Source of the DNA: an uncultured Acidaminococcus sp.
Lineage (GTDB): Bacteria > Bacillota_C > Negativicutes > Acidaminococcales > Acidaminococcaceae
Assembly (NCBI GenBank): GCA_900314165.1
Contig: OMUE01000065.1
Coordinates: forward strand, 1-11,466
Direction of reading: 5' to 3'
DNA: 11,466 nt
The notes beneath the pieces are model-generated. The model was not told where the DNA came from. It did not search any database and worked only from the letters and a program-made list of their open reading frames with translations. Position numbers and translations under genes: made by a program. Of this stretch, positions 1-5,847 are shown one piece after another. Position 1 is the stretch's first letter, and each line of letters begins with the position of its first letter.

Positions 1-18
1 AGCGAAAAGACTACCACC

Positions 19-67
19 GAACCCACCACCGGCTACGCCGGTCCCCCGCCCTTGAAAAGGGCGGACA
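19..67 (+). repeat. 49-bp double-hairpin intergenic repeat, copy A
   Basis: This stretch is identical over all 49 bases to positions 4406-4454, and a diverged copy lies at 8329-8373. It begins with CCCACCACC. Next comes a hairpin with stem CCGGC/GCCGG and loop TAC, then a second hairpin with stem CCGCCCTT/AAGGGCGG and loop GAA, then GACA. Both stems are perfect. The bases that follow (to about 75) continue with GGGCT, as in the reverse-oriented relative at 10681-10740. It is non-coding and REP-like in form. No gene is visible in positions 1-241, which hold only this repeat, a terminator and a heptamer array. Confidence 0.85.
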
Positions 68-94
68 GGGCTATGCGGTGGATGATAAAAATTA

Positions 95-143
95 CAATAA
101 AAAGGAGCTGTGAAAAAATGATTTTCACAGCTCCTTTTTATTG
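95..143. terminator. Bidirectional Rho-independent terminator
   Basis: A perfect 22-bp inverted repeat (95-116 with 122-143) is separated by a 5-nt loop. The stem core is GGAGCTGTGAAAA, and the outer stem is A-rich on one side and T-rich on the other, so either strand would give a stem followed by U residues. It lies about 100 bp beyond the stop of the outer-membrane protein gene on the minus strand. It could also end a transcript entering from the left edge. Confidence 0.9.
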
Positions 144-166
144 TCAGCATGGCTGACTTCCTTGCC

Positions 167-206
167 CGCCGCAGGCGCCTCTTCGCTCTTCACTTTTCGC
201 TCTTCG
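167..206 (+). repeat. Triloop hairpin followed by four CTCTTCG-like heptamers
   Basis: A small hairpin CGCC-GCA-GGCG (167-177) is followed after one base by four tandem 7-mers at 179-206: CTCTTCG, CTCTTCA, CTTTTCG and CTCTTCG. The same heptamer occurs twice in tandem at 10743-10756. The window's first bases (CGAAAAG at 3-9) match the reverse complement of the third unit, which hints at another array just outside. The array lies downstream of the outer-membrane protein stop, before the terminator. Confidence 0.75.
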
Positions 207-241
207 CTATTTTTTTACAGCCTTTTTTCTTTTGCTTTTTC

Positions 242-850
242 TTAGAACTTGTAGGATACGCCGATGTTCACCCCATGGGTCTTGGCATCGATGTCGCCGT
301 CGAAATCTTTGTACTTGCTGTCGTTGTAGGAAACGTTAGCTTCCCAATCGTCAGCAAAGGCATAGCCTACGCCGATTTCGTATTGGGTCAGGGTATTACC
401 GGTACCCACTCTGGCCCAGCCGGTGGTCTTGTCCGTAATGGGCAGCCGGCCAATAGCGCCTACCTGATAGCCGCTGGTGCTGTCATGGTAGCCGTGTTGT
501 TTAGCCCGGTTCCGGGCATAACCCCCGTAACCATACAGATAGGGGTTGAACTGGTACACCAAGTTGATCTGATGGGATTGGACGGACGCATCGTCGTCGC
601 CTTCGTGAGCGGCGTACATGTATTCCAGGCCCAGATTATCGGCAATACCCACCATACCGCCTACGCGATACCGGGTATTCCCGTCAAAATCTACTTCGTG
701 TCCATGTTGTTTTCCCTTCAGGGAGGCACCCACGGTCAAATTGGCATCAACTTGAGCCGCACCGGGAGCAATTTTGGCCAGAGGAGAGGCACTAGCCAAG
801 GTCAAAGGCAGCAGACTCAGCACTGCCGCAGTCAAAACTATTTTCTTCAT
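242..850 (-). CDS. Outer-membrane beta-barrel protein (opacity/porin-like, 8-strand type)
   Basis: A 202-residue secreted protein predicted to sit in the outer membrane. Residues 1-22 form a signal peptide (Lys-Lys, hydrophobic core, cleavage near Ala-Ser-Ala). The rest is alternating polar/hydrophobic strands rich in Gly, Tyr and Asp. The chain ends in VNIGVSYKF, with the C-terminal Phe typical of substrates of the BAM assembly machinery. Length and pattern fit small 8-stranded barrels of the Opa/OmpW/OmpX kind. No substrate can be assigned. The start is supported by AAGGAGG at 859-865, 8 nt upstream. It has its own promoter (904-932) and terminator (95-143), so it is probably monocistronic. 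An outer-membrane protein beside Firmicute-style signals is the best pointer to Negativicutes. The family call is fairly sure; the function is unknown. Confidence 0.85.
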   Translation of the reverse strand: MKKIVLTAAVLSLLPLTLASASPLAKIAPGAAQVDANLTVGASLKGKQHGHEVDFDGNTRYRVGGMVGIADNLGLEYMYAAHEGDDDASVQSHQINLVYQFNPYLYGYGGYARNRAKQHGYHDSTSGYQVGAIGRLPITDKTTGWARVGTGNTLTQYEIGVGYAFADDWEANVSYNDSKYKDFDGDIDAKTHGVNIGVSYKF

Positions 851-903
851 GGGAAATTCCTCCTTGTGTATGGATTAGCGAAACTATACTTTTATATCAT
901 AGT

Positions 904-932
904 ATTATATACCATTTCAGGGGATTTGGCAA
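904..932 (-). promoter_or_regulatory. Promoter of the outer-membrane protein gene
   Basis: On the minus strand, a -35 box TTGCCA (927-932) is followed after exactly 17 nt by a -10 box TATAAT (904-909). These match the sigma-A consensus at 5/6 and 6/6 positions. The predicted transcript start is near 897, giving a leader of about 45 nt before the ATG at 850. The gap to the upstream brnQ stop (976) has no clear terminator, so some readthrough from brnQ is possible. Confidence 0.85.
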
Positions 933-975
933 AAGCATAAGCGGTTACCAGCGATTAAGACGAGCATTTAAAGAC

Positions 976-2307
976 TTACTTTTTCCTGCAGACAGCTGCC
1001 GTTACCATCATAGCCGCCAGCGTCGGCACGACCCAGCCCATGCCCAGCTTGAACAGGGGCAGGTGTTGATACAAGGCCAAGATACTCTGGACGGCACCGG
1101 TAGAGGCAAGAGCTTTCGGCAGGGCGCTGAGGGCGTCCCCAAAGGCTGCCATGCCGGCAAAAACCATGGGATAACGGTACAACCGCCGGTCCTTGCCCAC
1201 CAGGGCGCACACGAAGGACGACAGGATCAGCGTAATAGCCATGGGATACAGGAACATGAGGATGGGCACCGCCAGCACGATGATCTGGGTCAGGCCCACA
1301 TTACCTACCAGGAAGGATACACCGGCAAAGACCACGCAGTATTTCTTGTAGCTCAGGCTGCCGGGGAACATGTCTGCAAAGGTGTTGGAGCAGGCCGTAA
1401 TGAGGCCGATGGCCGTTTTCAGGCAGGCGAAGGTCACGATGCAGGCCTGCAGCAGGCTGCCCAGGGGGCCGAAATAATGATGGGCGATCTGGGCCAGGGC
1501 GATGCCCCCATTGGCGGACACCTGCAGCTGCCCCATGCTGGACGTACCCAGCCAGGTAATCATGGTATAGATGACGCACATGAGGAACACCACGATGCAG
1601 CCCACCTTCGTAATGTCCCAGGAAATAGTCCGGGCATCCGTAACCCCCAGATCTTTTACCGTCTCGATGACCACGATGGCAAAGGCCAGCATGGCCAGTA
1701 CATCCATGGTGTTATACCCTTCCTTGAAGCCTGTCAGGAAGGCATGGCTCACGTAATCCCCCTGGGGTACGCCCTGGGCGATGGTGCCCATAGGATGCAG
1801 CAGGGCTACGATGACCAGCACGGCCAGGAAGGACAGGAACACCGGATTCAGGAATTTGCCGATGTACACGATGAGCTTGCTGGGCTTCAGGCTGAAGAGC
1901 AGCGCGGCTCCCATGAACAAAAACGTGAAGATGGCCAGGGGCAGAGTCTCGCTGCCTGTCAAAAAGGGCGCCACCCCGATCTGGAAGGATACCGTAGCGG
2001 TCCGGGGCAGGGCAAAGGCCGGCCCGATAGTGAGGTACAGCAGGATGGTAAAAATCCGGGCAAATACAGGGTGCACATTGCCTGCCAGTTCTTCCAGTCC
2101 GGAGCTGCCCGTTACCGCAAAGGCCAGCAGGGCAAAGAATGGCATGAACACACCGGTGGCAATGAAGCCCCAGTTGGCCGCCCAAAAATGAGCCCCGGCC
2201 AGCTGCCCCATATGCACAGGGAAAATCAGGTTGCCAGCGCCGAACAACATGCCGAACAGCATGGATCCTACAAAGATATATTCCGCTCTCGTCAGTTTCT
2301 TTTCCAT
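976..2307 (-). CDS. brnQ: Branched-chain amino acid carrier, BrnQ/LIVCS family
   Basis: A polytopic inner-membrane protein of 443 residues, the usual family length, predicted to import Leu, Ile and Val with a cation. The N-terminal region has the family signature: a charged start (MEKKLTRAEY), then a first helix with GMLFGAGNLIFP near residues 18-30, followed by about eleven more hydrophobic segments. Substrate and coupling ion (Na+ or H+) are inferred from the family. I chose the ATG at 2307: AAGGGG at 2313-2318 lies 5 nt upstream, whereas the in-frame GTG at 2313 overlaps that site. The ribosome binding site overlaps the stop of the SDR gene, so the two are cotranscribed and probably translationally coupled. 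No convincing terminator follows. Confidence 0.93.
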   Translation of the reverse strand: MEKKLTRAEYIFVGSMLFGMLFGAGNLIFPVHMGQLAGAHFWAANWGFIATGVFMPFFALLAFAVTGSSGLEELAGNVHPVFARIFTILLYLTIGPAFALPRTATVSFQIGVAPFLTGSETLPLAIFTFLFMGAALLFSLKPSKLIVYIGKFLNPVFLSFLAVLVIVALLHPMGTIAQGVPQGDYVSHAFLTGFKEGYNTMDVLAMLAFAIVVIETVKDLGVTDARTISWDITKVGCIVVFLMCVIYTMITWLGTSSMGQLQVSANGGIALAQIAHHYFGPLGSLLQACIVTFACLKTAIGLITACSNTFADMFPGSLSYKKYCVVFAGVSFLVGNVGLTQIIVLAVPILMFLYPMAITLILSSFVCALVGKDRRLYRYPMVFAGMAAFGDALSALPKALASTGAVQSILALYQHLPLFKLGMGWVVPTLAAMMVTAAVCRKK

Positions 2308-2316
2308 GGCCACCCC

Positions 2317-3072
2317 TTATTTCGCAGTCAGGCCGCCGTCTACGGACACCACGGAACCGGTCATGAAACCATTCATGGGGCTCAGGAGGGCACAAATCAT
2401 GTGGGCCACTTCTTCGGGCTTGCCGATACGTTCCAGAGGATAGATGGAGGCCATGGATTCCATGGTATAGCCTCCCTCAGCCAGCTGCTTTTCTACGAGG
2501 GGCGTAGCCACATCCCCGGGGCACAGGCAGTTGACCCGGACCCAGGGAGCCAGATCCAGGGCCAGGGAGCGCGTAAAGGCCACTACAGCCCCTTTAGAAG
2601 CGGCGTAGACACTGCAGCCATAGTTGCCTTCCAAAGCCGCGTCAGAGGCAATATTCAGGATGGAAGGACCGTCTTCAGCCAGATGGGGTACCACAGCCTG
2701 GGTCAGGAAGATGGTGCCCTTCACGTTCACATCCATGATTCGGGCGTAGTCCTGTTCCGTCAGCTGGTCCAGCATCTTTTCTTCGTAAACCCCTGCAGAA
2801 TTTATCAGGAAATCCACAAGTTTCTCCTCCTGCTGCAGCTTATCCCCCACGGCTTTGCAACCTTCCAGGGTGCTGATGTCCGCCTGGAAATATTCTGCAC
2901 TGCCCTTCATTCCGGACAGTTCCGCCAAGGCTTTCGCCCCTTTTTCCGGATCCCGGCCTACCAGCAGCACATGGGCTCCGTCCTGGACCAGCAGTTTGGC
3001 AGCTGCCAGGCCGATGCCGGATGTACCACCGCTGATGACGCCTCTTTTGTTTTCCATACCGTAACTAGGCAT
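2317..3072 (-). CDS. Short-chain dehydrogenase/reductase (SDR), classical type
   Basis: A 251-residue cytoplasmic NAD(P)(H)-dependent oxidoreductase. It has the Rossmann cofactor motif GGTSGIG (15-21), NSAG (91-94), and the catalytic residues Asn116, Ser143, Tyr156 and Lys160 (YAASK), then a C-terminal SVDGG. All classical SDR landmarks are intact and the length is normal. The Arg in the GRD segment (39-41) after the second strand might favour NADPH, but this is weak evidence. The substrate cannot be read from sequence; FabG-like and sugar or hydroxy-acid dehydrogenases share this architecture. The start is supported by AAGGAG (3081-3086), 8 nt upstream; the ATG at codon 6 has no such site. 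It is the first gene of a unit with brnQ (9-nt gap), which may hint at amino-acid or keto-acid metabolism. That link is an inference. Confidence 0.92.
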   Translation of the reverse strand: MPSYGMENKRGVISGGTSGIGLAAAKLLVQDGAHVLLVGRDPEKGAKALAELSGMKGSAEYFQADISTLEGCKAVGDKLQQEEKLVDFLINSAGVYEEKMLDQLTEQDYARIMDVNVKGTIFLTQAVVPHLAEDGPSILNIASDAALEGNYGCSVYAASKGAVVAFTRSLALDLAPWVRVNCLCPGDVATPLVEKQLAEGGYTMESMASIYPLERIGKPEEVAHMICALLSPMNGFMTGSVVSVDGGLTAK

Positions 3073-3097
3073 AACACTTGCTCCTTTCCTTTTTGTC

Positions 3098-3137
3098 AGC
3101 GGGCTTGCCGTCGCTTCGCTTTGGGAAGCCCCTACAG
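3098..3137. repeat. 40-bp stem-loop repeat, copy 1, in the SDR leader
   Basis: Aligns without gaps to 9118-9157. The outer stem here is GGGCTT/AAGCCC (3101-3106 with 3126-3131); in the other copy it is GGGCGC/GCGCCC, so both sides changed together. The 19-nt interiors share the pattern CCG-CGCT-CGCT-TGGG. It lies between the predicted promoter and the ribosome binding site of the SDR gene and would be transcribed as leader RNA. Confidence 0.7.
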
Positions 3138-3143
3138 ATTCAT

Positions 3144-3174
3144 TTTATAAGATATTTGTGCTTGTTCCAGGCAA
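3144..3174 (-). promoter_or_regulatory. Possible promoter of the SDR-brnQ unit
   Basis: On the minus strand, TTGCCT (3169-3174) is followed by TTATAA (3145-3150, spacing 18) or TATAAA (3144-3149, spacing 19). Spacing is on the long side and the -10 box is imperfect. The position, just past the cold-shock terminator and upstream of the SDR leader, is what one would expect. Confidence 0.45.
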
Positions 3175-3207
3175 CAAAAAAGGGATATCGCTATGCAGCG
3201 ATACCCC
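3175..3207 (-). terminator. Terminator of the cold-shock gene
   Basis: On the minus strand an 11-bp stem (3197-3207 with 3182-3192, one G-U pair) with the 4-nt loop GCAT is followed directly by TTTTTTGTT. It starts 36 nt past the cold-shock stop codon. It separates that gene from the SDR-brnQ unit. Confidence 0.85.
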
Positions 3208-3243
3208 TCTTCCTGCTGGTTGTACTTCAGATACGTATATATC

Positions 3244-3441
3244 TTACAGCTTTACAACGTTGGCAGCTTGTTCGCCACGGTTGCCTTCGACAACGTCGAA
3301 TTCAACAGCTTGGCCTTCTTCCAGAGTCTTGAAGCCTTCGCCCTGGATTGCGGAGAAATGAACGAATACATCGCCGCCATCTTCGCGTTCAATAAAGCCA
3401 TAACCCTTTTCAGCACTAAACCATTTAACTTTGCCAGTCAT
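3244..3441 (-). CDS. csp: Cold-shock domain protein (CspA family)
   Basis: A 65-residue single cold-shock domain, an OB-fold RNA/ssDNA-binding protein acting as an RNA chaperone in the cytoplasm. RNP1 (KGYGFI, residues 12-17) and RNP2 (VFVHF, 25-29) are intact, preceded by VKWF. Length is standard for the family. I start at the ATG at 3441, which gives the usual M-G-VKWF beginning, with AGGAGG at 3452-3457, 10 nt away. A GTG two codons upstream (3447) lies at 4 nt spacing and cannot be excluded. The longer open frame to 3495 is not used because it runs back through the ribosome binding site. The gene has its own promoter with a leader of about 90 nt, long as is common in csp genes, and its own terminator. 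Cold induction is not shown by the sequence. Confidence 0.95.
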   Translation of the reverse strand: MTGKVKWFSAEKGYGFIEREDGGDVFVHFSAIQGEGFKTLEEGQAVEFDVVEGNRGEQAANVVKL

Positions 3442-3539
3442 CTTCACATGGCCTCCTAAAAATATTTCGAAAAACGATCCAACTACCTGTGACACTCTCT
3501 ATAAGTTCAACATTCAGTATGTCCGGTTTTCTGTGTTTC

Positions 3540-3568
3540 ATTCTAGCATAACCCCTACGGTTTTACAA
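3540..3568 (-). promoter_or_regulatory. Promoter of the cold-shock gene
   Basis: On the minus strand, TTGTAA (3563-3568), a 17-nt spacer, then TAGAAT (3540-3545) preceded by TG one base upstream (an extended -10). The predicted start near 3533 gives a leader of about 90 nt. It lies just downstream of the GIY-YIG gene stop, with no terminator between, so readthrough could add to csp expression. Confidence 0.75.
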
Positions 3569-3594
3569 GCAAAAGTCTGTAACATTTTTAATGC

Positions 3595-3864
3595 TTATTC
3601 AGACTTTTCCTTATTCAGCTGAAAGTTTTTCACTAACAGTTCCTTCTGGGCTTTGCGCAGATGTTTCAGCTCATATTCCCGCTGCATGGCCTCGTGCTGA
3701 CTGGCAAGTTCCTCGTAATACACCATATCCACAACCTTGAACGCCCGGGTGAATTTGCCTCCTACGCCCGCCTGATGCCGGGCCAGCCGCTTTTGTAGGT
3801 CATTGGTCCAGCCCGTATACAGGGAGCCGTTCTCACACCGGAGCATGTACACGAATGCTGCCAT
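3595..3864 (-). CDS. GIY-YIG domain protein (UPF0213/YhbQ-like)
   Basis: An 89-residue protein made almost entirely of one small GIY-YIG nuclease-like domain. VYM (5-7) and YTG (16-18) occupy the GIY and YIG positions, followed by Arg26, His30 and Glu64, which match the usual catalytic Tyr, Arg, His and Glu set. The sequence then has the GGKFTR segment and a Lys-rich tail. UPF0213 proteins are widespread but their role is poorly defined; DNA-repair or nuclease activity is suggested by the fold only. Its ATG shares one base with the stop of the cyclophilin gene (TAATG), so translation is probably coupled. No separate ribosome binding site is obvious beyond that coupling. Confidence 0.9.
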   Translation of the reverse strand: MAAFVYMLRCENGSLYTGWTNDLQKRLARHQAGVGGKFTRAFKVVDMVYYEELASQHEAMQREYELKHLRKAQKELLVKNFQLNKEKSE

Positions 3865-4328
3865 TATTTCAGGATTTCCACCTTTTCCATGACCACATCC
3901 TGCAGAGGACGGTCCATGAAGTCCGTGGGAGTGGAGCCGATTTTATGCACAATATCCATGCCTTCCGTAATTTTACCAAAGATGGCATGATGGCCATTCA
4001 GCCAGGGAGTGGGCACCAGGGTAATGAAGAACTGGCTGCCGCCCGTATTGGGGCCTGCGTTGGCCATGGACAAGATGCCTTCGCTGTCGTGAGCCAGGCC
4101 GGGACCGAATTCATCGTCGATTTCATAGCCGGGGCCGCCCATGCCGGTACCGGTAGGATCGCCGCCCTGGATCATGAAGTCGTCAATGACTCTGTGGAAG
4201 ATGACCCCGTCGTAGAAACCCTTTTCCACCAGGTCAATGAAGTTAGCCGTGGTTTTCGGCGCTTTGTCTTCGTACAATTCTGCCGTAAACTCACCAAGAT
4301 TTGTCTTAAAATGCACTTTTCTGTTCAT
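3864..4328 (-). CDS. Peptidyl-prolyl cis-trans isomerase, cyclophilin type
   Basis: A 154-residue single-domain cyclophilin that catalyses cis-trans isomerisation of prolyl bonds. There is no signal peptide, so it should be cytoplasmic. Active-site residues align with human cyclophilin A at a constant offset: Arg46 (in FHRVI), Phe51, Gln54 (in QGGD), Phe101 (in GGSQFF), Trp109 and His114. The compact length is typical of bacterial PpiB-like enzymes. The ATG at 4328 is preceded by AGAGGTG with good spacing, and an extended -10 box lies just upstream. It forms a two-gene unit with the GIY-YIG gene (1-nt overlap). All key residues are present, so it should be active. Confidence 0.95.
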   Translation of the reverse strand: MNRKVHFKTNLGEFTAELYEDKAPKTTANFIDLVEKGFYDGVIFHRVIDDFMIQGGDPTGTGMGGPGYEIDDEFGPGLAHDSEGILSMANAGPNTGGSQFFITLVPTPWLNGHHAIFGKITEGMDIVHKIGSTPTDFMDRPLQDVVMEKVEILK

Positions 4329-4348
4329 GTTGACACCTCTTTCTTTAA

Positions 4349-4357
4349 TTTATATCA
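4349..4357 (-). promoter_or_regulatory. Possible extended -10 promoter of the cyclophilin gene
   Basis: On the minus strand TG, one base, then TATAAA (4349-4354). No good -35 box is seen at the right distance. The transcript would start only about 15 nt before the ATG. The repeat-filled gap lies directly upstream. Confidence 0.45.
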
Positions 4358-4405
4358 CTTGACGTTTTTACATATCAGAACAAACCCACCACCATCTTTG
4401 GGAGC

Positions 4406-4454
4406 GAACCCACCACCGGCTACGCCGGTCCCCCGCCCTTGAAAAGGGCGGACA
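4406..4454 (+). repeat. 49-bp double-hairpin intergenic repeat, copy B
   Basis: Identical in all 49 bases to 19-67. It contains the same two perfect triloop hairpins (stems CCGGC/GCCGG and CCGCCCTT/AAGGGCGG). A short fragment of the same start, CCCACCACC, also occurs at about 4385-4393, so this gap seems to hold a broken extra copy on its left. Confidence 0.88.
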
Positions 4455-4484
4455 AAGGGGAGGCTGAGAGCTTTAATTAGACTT

Positions 4485-4504
4485 ACCCTTGAAAAGGGCG
4501 GACA
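4485..4504 (+). repeat. Partial copy of the double-hairpin repeat
   Basis: Twenty bases matching the right-hand hairpin of the 49-bp element (CCCTT-GAA-AAGGG, then CGGACA). The first hairpin is missing, so this is a truncated copy about 30 bp beyond copy B. In the minus direction it lies downstream of the efflux gene and may act as a weak terminator. Confidence 0.7.
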
Positions 4505-4506
4505 GT

Positions 4507-4547
4507 GTGCAGAGCACCCTGACGTCTGAATTCTGACGTCTGACGTC
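4507..4547 (+). repeat. Triloop hairpin followed by four TGACGTC heptamers
   Basis: A hairpin GTGC-AGA-GCAC (4507-4517), two bases, then four tandem 7-mers at 4520-4547. Units 1, 3 and 4 are TGACGTC and unit 2 is TGAATTC, an A-B-A-A order. It is non-coding and lies between the efflux gene stop and the cyclophilin promoter. Confidence 0.75.
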
Positions 4548-4558
4548 TCATTAAAGCC

Positions 4559-4616
4559 GTGCAGCGCACATCGTATGCACGTATGCACGTATGCACGTAT
4601 GCACGTATGCACGTAC
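4559..4616 (+). repeat. Triloop hairpin followed by 5.5 GTATGCAC octamers
   Basis: A hairpin GTGC-AGC-GCAC (4559-4569), three bases, then five perfect tandem copies of GTATGCAC (4573-4612) plus half a unit. It ends 6 bp from the stop codon of the efflux gene. Copy number in such perfect arrays is usually unstable. The same 11-base hairpin occurs at 10730-10740. Confidence 0.9.
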
Positions 4617-4622
4617 AGCATA

Positions 4623-5828
4623 TCACGCCTGCCGCACTTTCGTCCAATAAATACGGATGCCGCTGGCCATGAGCACCAGACCAGTAAGGGCCAGGATCTG
4701 GCCTATGGACAGGAACGCTCCCAGAAAGCCTCCCACCAGGGGACCGAAAGCTCCGCCCAGCTGATCCGCCGCCGTGGCCAGACCGAAAGCTTTGCCCCGC
4801 TGACTTGGCTCTGTTTCTTCCGTCATGGTCGTGTACAGGTTCGGCGCCGCCCCGGCAATAAACAAACCATAAATAAAATATAATATAGCAAACAGCCAGA
4901 TGTTATGGCCCAGCAGCTGAGCCGCGTCCATGAGACCTGCACAGACAAACACCAGGGACAGGATCTTATGGCAGCCGTAGGTATGGCCCTTGGCGCCCCA
5001 GAAAGGCGCGGCCATAATACCCGCAATGCCTGCCAGGGACAGGATGACACCGGAAATGGTCACTACAGTAGGAGACCCCTCCAGCAGTTCGTTCACATAG
5101 ATGGTTAAAAGGGGCTGCACCACCATCATGCAGGCCTTCACCAGGGCAAATAACAGCAGGATGCCCAGCACGGCCTTATGGGTCAGCATTTCCCCCAGCT
5201 GCCGGAACATATCCAGGCTACCGGTGTGAGTTCCCGCCACAGCCTTCGGTTTATCTTTGGGCAGGTAAAAGACCAAGGCCAGGGTCGCTATCGCCAGGCT
5301 CACGGCAGCTCCCATAAAGGACAGGCGCATGCCAAATACAGCGCTGAGCAGGCCACCTAAAAGGGGGCCCATTATATAGCCGCTGGAATTGGCTGTCTGC
5401 AGCAGGCCCAGGCCCCAGCCCATACGGTCTTCCGGCAGGATGAACGACGCCATGGACATACAGGCCGGCACAAAGCCGCTGATGAGGCCCATGAAGATCC
5501 GCACGCCCAACAGCTGCCAGGGGCCTGTCACGATGCTGGTAAGGGCATAGCTCAGGGTCAGGCCGATGCCTGCCCGGATGGCGTTCACCTTCTGGCCCGT
5601 TACATCCCCTCTGGCGCCCCAATAGGGTGCCATGACTCCGGCCAGGACAAATGTAATGGCGATAATGACCCCGGACCACATTTTAGCATTGGCTGCCGGC
5701 AGGGCCAGCTCCTGGACCAGGAACAGGGGCAGGAAGGGTACGACCATGGTGTAGCTGGCACAGACCAGGAACACGCAGACCCAGAGGACGGCAAATGTCC
5801 TTTTCCAGTTTTGTGAACCTTCCGTCAC
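4623..5828 (-). CDS. MFS drug-efflux permease, MdtG-like (DHA1)
   Basis: A major-facilitator permease of 401 residues with about 12 membrane helices, expected to export drugs or toxic metabolites by proton antiport at the inner membrane. The start NWKR, then PFLPLFL, MWSG and ITF follows the order seen in E. coli MdtG. The loop between helices 2 and 3 carries motif A as GARGDVTGQKV, with the conserved Gly and Asp. I chose the GTG at 5828: AGGGAGG at 5838-5844 lies 9 nt upstream, while the GTG three codons earlier (5837) abuts that site with no spacing. It is the last gene of the nitroreductase-flavoprotein-lipoprotein set, 19 nt after the lipoprotein stop. Substrate unknown; family assignment firm. 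Confidence 0.9.
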   Translation of the reverse strand: MTEGSQNWKRTFAVLWVCVFLVCASYTMVVPFLPLFLVQELALPAANAKMWSGVIIAITFVLAGVMAPYWGARGDVTGQKVNAIRAGIGLTLSYALTSIVTGPWQLLGVRIFMGLISGFVPACMSMASFILPEDRMGWGLGLLQTANSSGYIMGPLLGGLLSAVFGMRLSFMGAAVSLAIATLALVFYLPKDKPKAVAGTHTGSLDMFRQLGEMLTHKAVLGILLLFALVKACMMVVQPLLTIYVNELLEGSPTVVTISGVILSLAGIAGIMAAPFWGAKGHTYGCHKILSLVFVCAGLMDAAQLLGHNIWLFAILYFIYGLFIAGAAPNLYTTMTEETEPSQRGKAFGLATAADQLGGAFGPLVGGFLGAFLSIGQILALTGLVLMASGIRIYWTKVRQA

Positions 5829-5847
5829 TCCGGCCACCCTCCCTCTT

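Noticed and set aside
149..940. A 263-codon plus-strand open frame antisense to the outer-membrane protein gene.
   Set aside because: It starts in repeat DNA, has no good ribosome binding site, runs through the promoter on the other strand and resembles nothing.
960..975. A terminator for brnQ around the GCGGTTACCAGCG segment (940-953) downstream of its stop.
   Set aside because: The inverted repeat is short and imperfect and has no U-tract.
2313..2313. GTG at 2313 as the brnQ start.
   Set aside because: It overlaps its own AAGGGG site; the ATG at 2307 has proper spacing.
1063..3150. A 695-codon open frame on the plus strand.
   Set aside because: It runs antisense through brnQ and the SDR gene, both with full family motifs. 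Its protein is low-complexity (Gln/His/Gly-rich) with no recognisable domain, a typical shadow in GC-rich genes.
3442..3495. An 18-residue N-terminal extension of the cold-shock protein.
   Set aside because: It runs through the AGGAGG ribosome binding site; family members start just before VKWF. Only the GTG at 3447 remains a realistic alternative.
4573..4616. The octamer array considered as a CRISPR array.
   Set aside because: Units are 8 nt and contiguous, with no spacers and no cas genes in the window.
4355..4621. An 88-codon minus-strand open frame that would translate the octamer and hairpin repeats.
   Set aside because: Made almost wholly of repeat DNA, with no ribosome binding site and no similarity; the octapeptide periodicity is only the 8-mer read in three frames.
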